DNA of 64,000 nucleotides from Archivesica marissinica (taxonomy: Eukaryota > Mollusca > Bivalvia > Venerida > Vesicomyidae): contig CM026393.1 of the NCBI GenBank assembly GCA_014843695.1, positions 3,008,615 through 3,072,614 of the forward strand. Direction: 5' to 3'. Below, piece after piece: positions 34,008 through 43,372 of the stretch; the first letter of the stretch is position 1; every line of letters starts with the position of its first letter. The translations under genes were made by a program, and so were the position numbers. The notes under the pieces were generated by a model that ran no database searches, was not told the DNA's origin, and saw only the letters and a program-made list of their open reading frames with translations.

Positions 34008-34795
34008 GACTAAGTGAGAGGACACTTGTTGTCATTGTCGGAGAAACCCCACGTATATATGCGAGACCGACGTACTAGGTGAGAGGACACTTGTTGTCAT
34101 TGTCGGAGAAACCCCACGTATATATGCGAGACCGACGTACTAGGTGAGAGGACACTTGTTGTCATTGTCGGAGAAACCCCACGTATATAGGCGAGACCGA
34201 CGTACTAGGTGAGAGGACACTTGTTGTCATTGTCGGAGAAACCCCACGTATATATGCGAGACCGACGTACTAGGTGAGAGGACACTTGTTGTCATTGTCG
34301 GAGAAACCCACGTATATATGCGAGACCAACGTACTAGGTGAGAGGACACTTGTCATTGTCGGAGAAACCCCACGTATATAGGCGAGACCGACGTACTAGG
34401 TGAGAGGACACTTGTTGTCATTGTCGGAGAAACCCCACGTATATATGCGAGACCGACGTACTAGGTGAGAGGACACTTGTTGTCATTGTCGGAGAAACCC
34501 CACGTATATATGCGAGACCGACGTACTAGGTGAGAGGACACTTGTTGTCATTGTCGGAGAAACCCCACGTATATATGCGAGACCGACGTACTAGGTGAAA
34601 GGACACTTGTTGTCATTGTCGGAGAAACCCCACGTATATATGCGAGACCGACGTACTAGGTGAGAGGGCACTTGTTGTCATTGTCGGAGAAACCCCACGT
34701 ATATATGCGAGACCGACGTACTAGGTGAGAGGACACTTGTTGTCATTGTCGGAGAAACCCCACGTGTATATGCGAGACCAATGTAGAAAACTAGC
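34008..34795. repeat. Minisatellite, 65-bp unit, 12 copies (intronic)
   Basis: The unit is GTGAGAGGACACTTGTTGTC, ATTGTCGGAGAAACCCCACG, TATATATGCGAGACCGACGT and ACTAG. Divergence is very low. It ends about 100 bases before the next exon, and its AG-rich end brings many AG dinucleotides close to the acceptor. Confidence 0.97.
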
Positions 34796-34848
34796 ACAAC
34801 TGGGTTTTATCACGACGGTCCTATAGCAGGCTCGTACTGGACGACCAG

Positions 34849-35141
34849 GGACAAAGCATAGACTTCCCAGATTGTCCATACATCATTATTTGCAGGAATT
34901 ATTTCTATTATTAGCTAGAATTTATTGGAATGTTTCAGACAAATTATATGTGGCGTTGAGGCAACGTGTCGGTATACCGGACAGAGTGAAGAGACTTAAG
35001 ACAGATGATGTTGAGGAGCTGCGTCGTATCCATGAACATGTGGCAGAATTACGGCACCATTTGAGGAGTATGACCCCTGACCTTACACAGCAGACGGAAT
35101 ATTATCTCTTCCTCATGGGTTGTCTAGGTGATCTAAACCAG
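34849..35141 (+). CDS. SLF2: SLF2-like gene, C-terminal exon (start uncertain)
   Basis: The coding part is clear from LQELFLLLARIYWNVSDKLY through RVGIPDRVKRLKTDDVEELR, HEHVAELRHHLRSMTPDLT and MGCLGDLNQ. The donor is AACCAG then GTTTGT. The best acceptor by sequence (CATTATTTGCAG, exon from 34896) is in phase 0, but the previous exon ends in phase 1. A weaker acceptor (GACGACCAG, exon from 34849) gives the needed phase and adds about 16 residues. Otherwise a small exon is missing between. The helices resemble the all-helical C-terminus of the family. Confidence 0.7.
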
Positions 35142-35359
35142 GTTTGTCCTACTTTCTACTTTATTTTGCTGACCATGCACAAGTTGTGCTGAAATATGAC
35201 GTGTGCTTGCCACATGATTTTATAGGGAGGCGTAACTAGGGTTGGGTTTTACGACATTTCATAAAACAAGGCTAATGACGTATATTTAGCTTGGCTCTCA
35301 CAAGTAAAAGTATGTATGGACTCTTGTTATTGGCTGAACTATGTACAGTTTGGATTCTT

Positions 35360-35575
35360 AGTTTATACAAATTTATTTTAGCTCGATTGCAAAACAAGTT
35401 CTTACAACTTATATTAATCACTCTCGAGACCTCATTCCTGATGGAATCCATCGTCACGAGGGAGAGAGAAGAGGCAACGTGGAATTTAAATGCCTTGCCT
35501 AAGGGTACAATCTTAACGGCTCCAGTGGAGCTCGAACTCCGGACCTTTCGCACCTGAGGCGAACACGCATCCACT
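35360..35575 (-). repeat. SINE family C, reverse orientation
   Basis: The - strand shows the head GGTCCGGAGTTCGAGCTCCA, the body GGCAAGGCATTTAAATTCCA and GATGGATTCCATCAGGAATG, and the tail TTAATATAAGTTGTAAGAAC. Confidence 0.87.
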
Positions 35576-35730
35576 TCTCTATCACGACTTCCTGGAAAAA
35601 AATCTCCGAAAATTGAAAAGTCCCAAGTGTATTTGTGGAAAATTAGTCGTGTCAAGGTGAAATCGTGTCTTGAGTGATTAATTTCTCGGACTGGTTTACC
35701 AATCTTTTCAATCCTATTGAGTAGTTGGCG

Positions 35731-35962
35731 ACTGTCCGATTAGCGCAGTGGTTAGCACGCTCGCTTCTCACCAATGCAACCCGGGTTCGGACCGGGAAGT
35801 ATGTGAGATGGTACGGTGGTCGCCAGATCTGACAGGTGGGTTTTCTCCGCTTTCCTCCCACACGAATGACCACATATACGCATTCATCTGCACTAACGAG
35901 AGCGATTAATATAAGTTGTTAGAACTTGCTTCGTAATCGTTGTAAACTAAATTAAGTTTAAA
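35731..35962 (+). repeat. SINE family B copy
   Basis: The head is ACTGTCCGATTAGCGCAGTG. It is followed by TGTGAGATGGTACGGTGGTC, TTTCCTCCCACACGAATGAC and the tail TTAATATAAGTTGTTAGAAC. Confidence 0.88.
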
Positions 35963-36261
35963 CTTATTTAATGTGAAACATTGTTTGACTGAAGGGCACG
36001 TAATGTTTGATTAGTATGCAAACAAACATGGTATATAGGAAAGATAATTATATTGCACAGGTGGTAACTAAGAGCCGTTACAGTTATGTGTTATACACCA
36101 TTGAGTGCCTCTGATGAGACGACTATAATCCGTAGGCAGTCATTTATCCAATGAGAGGTCTAATCAACTGTATCCTGTAATTACACCTCCCGCACCTGTC
36201 CCCACTCGGCTTGTCATGCCTCAATTGGTGCGTACACTGAAAAAGGGCCAATACTAGCTTT

Positions 36262-36416
36262 ATACCGTGCACATAAAAGAACCAGAGAAGATTCTGGAAC
36301 GGGTATCTGTCTGTATCATTGCACTATCCTCCAAAACTTTAATATGACTAATCTCTTCAGGAGGCGTCGCTCATATGGGCAACCTGTAGCGACGGTAAAT
36401 AAACGTAAAACACACA
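36262..36416 (+). repeat. SINE family A, 5' truncated
   Basis: Only the 3' half is present: ACCGTGCACATAAAAGAACC, CATTGCACTATCCTCCAAAA, AGGAGGCGTCGCTCATATGG and GTAAATAAACGTAAAACAC. Confidence 0.85.
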
Positions 36417-36543
36417 CCTTACTTTGAAACATTAATACAATAGAACATGATATTTAGGAAATATTTTCAAAGGAAAGACAATTTGTTGTGTCTCTCTGTA
36501 TATGTTTTTGTCAATAAATACAAACTTTCTTTGTTAATTTCAG

Positions 36544-36616
36544 TGACTAAATGGATACAACAGAGAATGGACGAGAAACAGCATTCATGTTTATTAGCAG
36601 TAATTTACCAGTGACC
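36544..36616 (+). CDS. SLF2: SLF2-like gene, possible terminal exon
   Basis: A good acceptor (CTTTGTTAATTTCAG) is followed by TGACTAAATGG. If joined to the exon ending at 35141 in phase 0, the first codon is TGA and the protein ends with LNQ. In another phase the exon would encode a short tail, TKWIQQRMDEKQHSCLLAVI, to a TGA at 36616. An AATAAA-like signal lies near 36821. I cannot decide between these readings. Confidence 0.4.
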
Positions 36617-36887
36617 TAGATAATACAGCCATTACAGTGCTATTTTTAATTTAGCTTTAGCTAACGTGCTTGCTAGCGCTGAAAGTAATAGTCGAATATG
36701 TCATGAAATGTCATGACATATTTCCAGAGTTTTCAGTTACAAATCAGAAAAACATATTAATGAATTGTCGTCTGCTACAATTATTTGAATTATTTATAGT
36801 CTTTATTTTACCCAACATGAATAAACCCTTTGGAAACTTGGATGCAGATTCACACTAGAGAAACTTTGGAAATCAGGAAAATTCACA

Positions 36888-37420
36888 TATCTGCTTATTA
36901 CTGACATCAGTAATTCACATATCTGCTTGTTAGTAATTCACATATCTGATTGTACTGACATCAGTAATTCACATATCTGTTGATACTGACATCAGTAATT
37001 CACATATCTGCTTGTTACTGACATCAGTAATTCACATATCTGCTTGTTACTGACATCAGTAATTCACATATCTGCTTGTTACTGACATCAGTAATTCACA
37101 TATATGCTTGTTACTGACATCAGTAATTCACATATCTGTTGATACTGACATCAGTAATTCACATATCTGCTTGTTACTGACATCAGTAATTCACATATCT
37201 GCTTGTTACTGACATCAGTAATTCACATATCTGTTGATACTGACATCAGTAATTCACATATCTGTTGATACTGACATCAGTAATTCACATATCTCCTTGT
37301 TACTGACATCAGTAATTCACATATCTGCTTGTTACTGACATCAGTAATTCACATATCTGCTTGTTACTGACATCAGTAATTCACATATCTGTTGATACTG
37401 ACATCAGTAATTCACATATC
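36888..37420. repeat. Minisatellite, 30-32-bp unit, about 17 copies
   Basis: The unit is ATATCTGCTTGTTACTGACA then TCAGTAATTCAC, with a GTTGATACT variant of 30 bp. It starts just after the likely 3' end of the SLF2-like gene. Confidence 0.96.
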
Positions 37421-37427
37421 GCACAAC

Positions 37428-37595
37428 TCAATTTAAAATGCATCTGTTCTTCTTGGCCCACATTTCAAATGCCGATTTAAAGTTGAAATTGTCTGGGCCG
37501 TCCATTGGCTTATCAATCTGATGCACCTCGTGTTTCTCTGGCTCCACAGCAGCAGCCTTTCTCGCTATATAGGTTTTTCCTCTTCCCCATGGCAT
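37428..37595 (-). CDS. Small 55-codon ORF, unrecognised
   Basis: It starts at 37595 (MPWGRGKTYIARKAAAVEPE) and ends with AFEMWAKKNRCILN before a TGA. An in-frame stop shortly upstream makes the ATG plausible. The composition is protein-like and not repeat-derived: charged, with an Asp-Gly-Pro-Asp turn in the middle, between two minisatellites. It could be a small protein, or a first or last exon of a gene convergent with SLF2. I do not recognise it. Confidence 0.4.
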   Translation of the reverse strand: MPWGRGKTYIARKAAAVEPEKHEVHQIDKPMDGPDNFNFKSAFEMWAKKNRCILN

Positions 37596-37994
37596 AATTT
37601 TGCAAAGTTGGAAATCAAACAGCAGTCAAACAACAATACGACGTGGTGTCGAGTCGGAGAAAGTTAGTAGGCAAATCGACCCTACCTGGTTTTCGCCATT
37701 TCACCAGTCTTGTAGTGGCCGGATGCGGAAATACCCTTTCGGGCAGCTTCGGAAGCATGTGCAAAGTTGTGCTTCGGTTTGCGTTCCTAATTACAAACAG
37801 AAAGAACAAAGATTGTTTGCGTGACCCAACACATTTCAGCGAATAACAGTTACCTACCGTGCGTCACACATTGTAAATCATTCGCAACAAATAGTTCCTA
37901 TTCTTTTACCTTTCCTTATATTTCAAGTTATGTAACACATTTTCAAACAGTTTCGTTCAAAATTTCGCCAGAATCGACAAATTTACCCAATTCG

Positions 37995-38250
37995 CCAGGT
38001 TGCGTTTAATGGATTCGCCAGGTTGCATTTAATGGATTCGCCAGGTTGCGTTTAATGGATTCGCCAGGTTGCATTTAATGGATTCGCCAGGTTGCGTTTA
38101 ATGGATTCGCCAGGTTGCATTTAATGGATTCGCAAGGTTGCGTTTAATGGATTCGCCAGGTTGCATTTAATGGATTCGCAAGGTTGCGTTTAATGGATTC
38201 GCCAGGTTGCGTTTAATGGATTCGCCAGGTTGCGTTTAATGGATTCGCCT
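37995..38250. repeat. Minisatellite, 23-bp unit, 11 copies
   Basis: The unit is GGATTCGCCAGGTTGCGTTT then AAT, alternating GCGTTT/GCATTT and CGCCAGG/CGCAAGG. Confidence 0.96.
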
Positions 38251-38507
38251 ATGTGTGAGAAGGCTATTAAGGAGAGCAGATTATTCATTTGATAGATTTA
38301 AATAAAAATAGGAATATAGTTTAAATAATTACGTGATGTTTGTTTTGATTGCAAGTTAATAAGTGTATTGAATTTATTTGTTGAATTTGTTAATGGAAAA
38401 ATGTGAAACCTTTGGAAGTGAAGTTGCAATAATAGGGTTATATACAGAAATGATGTGTAGAAAAAGTATATGTATGAAGTGCCTTAACATTCTTGTCCAG
38501 TGCCATT

Positions 38508-39512
38508 TTTATAGTGATAGAGTATACATTATTATAGTGATATAGTTTACATTATTATAGTGTGTATTATTATAGTGATATAGTTTACATTATTATAGTG
38601 TACATTATTATAGTGATATAATTTACATTATTACAGTGATATAGTGTACATTATTATAGTGATATAGTGTACATTATTACAGTGATATAGTGTGTATTAT
38701 TATAGTGATATAGTGTACATTATTATAGTGATATAGTGTACATTATTATAGTGATATAGTGTACATTATTACAGTGATATAGTGTACATTATTATAGTGA
38801 TATAGTGTACATTATTATAGTGATATAGTGTACATTATTATAGTGATATAGTGTACATTATTACAGTGATATAGTGTACATTATTATAGTGTACATTATT
38901 ATAGTGTACATTATTATAGTGTACATTATTATAGTGTACATTATTATAGTGATATAGTGTACATTATTACAGTGATATAGTGTACATTATTATAGTGTAC
39001 ATTATTATAGTGATATAGTGTACATTATTATAGTGATATAGTGTACATTATTACAGTGATATAGTGTACATTATTATAGTGTACATTATTATAGTGATAT
39101 AGTGTACATTATTACAGTGATATAGTGTACATTATTATAGTGATATAGTGTGTATTATTATAGTGATATAGTGTACATTATTATAGTGATATAGTGTACA
39201 TTATTATAGTGTACATTATTATAGTGATATAGTGTACATTATTACAGTGATATAGTGTACATTATTATAGTGTACATTATTATAGTGATATAGTGTACAT
39301 TATTATAGTGATATAGTGTACATTATTACAGTGATATAGTGTACATTATTATAGTGTACATTATTATAGTGATATAGTGTACATTATTACAGTGATATAG
39401 TGTACATTATTATAGTGATATAGTGTGTATTATTATAGTGATATAGTGTACATTATTATAGTGTACATTAGTATAGTGATATAGTGTACATTATTACAGT
39501 GATATAGTGGGG
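38508..39512. repeat. Compound AT-rich array, 23-bp and 15-bp units
   Basis: Units ACATTATTATAGTGATATAG then TGT (23 bp) and ACATTATTATAGTGT (15 bp) alternate irregularly over about 1 kb. TATAG/TACAG and TGTACA/TGTGTA variants occur in longer-order patterns. Confidence 0.95.
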
Positions 39513-39517
39513 CTACA

Positions 39518-39608
39518 ACACTACTTGCTGAGTACGGTACTTGCCAGTGACATATTTGGGGCACCAACACTACTTGCTGAGTACGGTACTTGCCAGTGAC
39601 ATATTTGA
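39518..39608. repeat. Short duplication, two copies
   Basis: CAACACTACTTGCTGAGTAC then GGTACTTGCCAGTGACATAT is present twice at a spacing of about 48 bp. Confidence 0.85.
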
Positions 39609-39689
39609 TCTCGCCTTATTTATCACCAAACTTGCTGGAAAACATGGATATGTCCGAATAAATAGAGAATAGAATAGTTATGGTAGAAT

Positions 39690-39845
39690 AATTATAGAAT
39701 AAAATAGTTGCTGTAGATTAATCATAGAATAGTTGCTATAGATTAATTATAGAATAGTTGCTGTAGATTAATAATAGAATAGTTGCTACAGATTAATTAT
39801 AGAATAGTTGCTACAGATTAATTATAGAATAGTTGCTATCGATTA
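39690..39845. repeat. Minisatellite, about 25-bp unit, left block
   Basis: Units of TAGAATAGTTGCTGTAGATT then AATTA are repeated about six times. A second block of three copies lies at 40358-40443. Confidence 0.9.
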
Positions 39846-40357
39846 ATGTTACCTTGACCCGAGTAATTTTCCATAAATAGCTTTGGAACTTTCAAATTTT
39901 CAGTGAATTGATTATTTTATTAATCAATTTTCGCACATATTTTCGACAATAGCTAAATTGGCAATTATCTGAGTTACCTGTATTTGAACACTGATTGTAA
40001 TAAATTGGTTTCTTGTGTAATACAACATCTATAATTTGCATAATATCATCTGGCTATTTATGTTAATTAGGCTGCGAATTATGGCAAGATGTTTTACATC
40101 GGCATTTCTGATTGGCGTTACATATTGATTGTATTTAGTTTATTATCCGGATGTCGGGGGGAGATTATCTTATGCCTCGAGGGCTTGATTTCGCCTTGTG
40201 TATTTCGAGACTCAAAATTTTAGTGACATACGGATTAGCAAGTATGCCCTCCAGAAATAAGGCAAAATGGATGTCGCCCTGATGTCTGTTGTCGGCGAAG
40301 TCACGGAAAATAAAGCGACCATTTCGCTTGAATCGCCCTCTAGCGTGAGCCTTGTAG
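39846..40357. other. 512-bp spacer splitting a minisatellite
   Basis: Non-repetitive sequence with GCCCT and TCGCC words lies between two blocks of the same 25-bp repeat. It may be an insertion, but no terminal repeats or target duplication were recognised. Confidence 0.45.
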
Positions 40358-40443
40358 ATTATTTAGAGAATAGTTGCTGTAGATTAGTTATAGAATAGTT
40401 GCTGTAGATTAGTTATAGAATAGTTGCTGTAGATTAGTTAGAC
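40358..40443. repeat. Minisatellite, about 25-bp unit, right block
   Basis: Three copies of GAATAGTTGCTGTAGATTAG continue the repeat of 39690-39845. Confidence 0.9.
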
Positions 40444-40573
40444 AGACGTTCAGATTTTTCCTTCCATAATTTTATTCATATTCAGATTTTTTCCTCCATA
40501 ATTTTATTCGGGCCGAAGTTTAGTTGGATTAGCTGCTTCATTTACACTGTTTGATCAAATTTGATTGACTAGA

Positions 40574-42878
40574 TGCATTCTACACTGTACATTCTACACT
40601 GCACATTCTACACTGCTGCACATTCTACACTACATTCTTCTACATTCTACACTGCACATTCTACACTGTACATTCTACACTGCACATTCTACACTGCACA
40701 TTCTACACTGCACATTCTACACTGTACATTCTACACTGCACATTCTACACTGCACATTCTACACTGCACATTCTACACTGTACACTGCACATTCTACACT
40801 GCACATTCTACACTGCACATTCTACACTGTACATTCTTCTACACTGTACATTCTACACTGTACATTCTTCTACATTATACACTGTACATTCTTCTACATT
40901 CTACACTGTACATTCTACACTGTACATTCTACACTGCACATTCTACACTGCACATTCTACATTGCACATTCTACACTGTACATTCTACACTGCACATTCT
41001 ACACTGTACATTCTACACTGCACATTCTACACTGTACATTCTACACTGCACATTCTACACTGCACATTCTACACTGTACATTCTACACTGTACATTCTAC
41101 ACTGTACATTCTACACTGCACATTCTACACTGCACATTCTACACTGCACATTATACACTGCACATTCTACACTGCACATTCTACACTGCACATTCTACAC
41201 TGTACATTCTACACTGTACATTCTTCTACACTGTACATTCTACACTGTACATTCTTCTACATTCTACACTGTACATTCTTCTACATTCTACACTGTACAT
41301 TCTACACTGTACATTCTACACTGTACATTCTACACTGCACATTCTACATTGCACATTCTACACTGTACATTTTACACTGCACATTCTACACTGTACATTC
41401 TACACTGTACATTCTACACTGCACATTCTACACTGCACATTCTACACTGTACATTCTTCTACACTGTACATTCTACACTGTACATTCTTCTACACTGTAC
41501 ATTCTACACTGCACATTCTACACTGTACATTCTTCTACATTCTACACTGTACATTCTACACTGTACATTCTACACTGTACATTCTACACTGCACATTCTA
41601 CACTGCACATTCTACACTGCACATTCTACACTGCACATTATACACTGCACATTCTACACTGCACATTCTACACTGCACATTCTACACTGCACATTCTACA
41701 CTGTACATTCTTCTACACTGTACGTTCTTCTACATTCTACACTGCACATTCTACACTGCACATTATACACTGTACATTCTACACTGCACATTCTACACTG
41801 CACATTCTACACTGTACATTCTACACTGCACATTCTACACTGTACATTCTTCTACATTCTACACTGTACATTCTACACTGCACATTCTACACTGTACATT
41901 CTACACTGCACATTCTACACTGTACATTCTACACTGCACATTCTACACTGTACATTCTACACTACACTGCACATTCTACACTGTACATTCTACACTGCAC
42001 ATTCTACACTGTACATTCTACACTGTACATTCTACACTGTACACTGCACATTCTACACTGTACATTCTACACTGCACATTCTACACTGCACATTCTACAC
42101 TGTACATTCTACACTGTACACTGCACATTCTACACTGCACATTCTACACTGCACATTCTACACTGCACATTCTACACTACATTCTACACTGCACATTCTA
42201 CACTGTACATTCTACACTGCACATTCTACACTGTACATTCTACACTGCAAATTCTACACTGTACATTCTACACTGCACATTCTACACTGTACATTCTTCT
42301 ACACTGTACATTCTTCTACACTGTACATTCTACACTGCACATTCTACACTGCACATTCTACACTGTACATTCTACACTGCACATTCTACACTGCACATTC
42401 TACACTGCACATTCTACACTGTACATTCTTCTACACTGTACATTCTACACTGTACATTCTACGCTGCACATTCTACACTGTACATTCTTCAACACTGTAC
42501 ATTCTACACTGCACATTCTACACTGTACATTCTTCTTCACTGTACATTCTACACTGTACATTCTTCTACACTGTACATTCTACACTGTACATTCTACACT
42601 GCACATTCTACACTACATTCTACACTGCACATTCTACACTGTACATTCTTCTACACTGCACATTCTACACTGTACATTCTTCTACACTGTACATTCTACA
42701 CTGTACATTCTTCTACACTGCACATTCTACACTGTACATTCTACACTGCACATTCTACACTGTACATTCTTCTACACTGCACATTCTACACTGTACATTC
42801 TTCTACACTGTACATTCTACACTGCACATTCTTCTACACTGTACATTCTACACTGCACATTCTACACTGTACATTCGA
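40574..42878. repeat. 14-bp array, about 160 copies, two unit states
   Basis: The unit is CATTCTACACTGYA, where Y is C or T, with occasional extra TCT (CATTCTTCTACACTG) or shortened units. C-type and T-type units alternate in runs that recur at longer spacing. Open frames of 600-800 codons in all three forward frames are artefacts. Confidence 0.97.
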
Positions 42879-42981
42879 CAAGTTTTATTGAAATAGATTT
42901 TTTTGCTCAGTATCGCCTTTTCCTCTGCAAATCTTCTACCTATTCGTCTAGCTATAGTCCAGCAGCCAACTAGCTTACCCT

Positions 42982-43325
42982 GAAAGTAGAGTATATACAA
43001 TGTTATTTGGATTGATTTGGGTCACTGAGACCATAAATATTAAAAATCCGCTTGATGACACCGTATCACCTTTGGGCATTGTTTCTAATTTACATAAAAC
43101 CAAGATGGCCACCAGTGTTCTATTTAATATACTATAATTAAAATATCTCGGTTTCTAGAAGGGATTTTAAAACAATCTAAAATGTTTTAACGGGACTTTA
43201 AGACATTAGGAACCAAATGGAATCATTTTTATTATGATTCGACAACTCCTTCATTTGCATAAATCCAAGATGGCCACCGTCAAGCATCTCGGGAGACCGG
43301 TTTGATGTCACCACGTTATCTTCTC
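42982..43325. repeat. Left terminal inverted repeat of the outer transposon
   Basis: About 340 bp, beginning AGTAGAGTATATACAATG, matches the reverse complement of 50610-50950 with about 90 percent identity by eye. Shared blocks include CATAAATATTAAAAATCCGC, AAGATGGCCACCAGTGTTCT and GGGATTTTAAAACAATCTAA. The immediate flanks share no obvious target duplication. Confidence 0.88.
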
Positions 43326-43372
43326 TCTTTTTTGCCGAGGAACTGCTGCGTAGGATTGTACAGGAAAATAAC

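Noticed and set aside
37615..37846. Overlapping 64-74-codon frames on both strands.
   Set aside because: Mutually overlapping, no motif, and likely the untranslated or promoter-like stretch upstream of the small ORF at 37595.
40565..42973. Open frames of 644 to 802 codons in all three forward frames (STLHILHC-like repeats).
   Set aside because: Period-14 array without stops. All three frames being open at once is the mark of low complexity, not coding.
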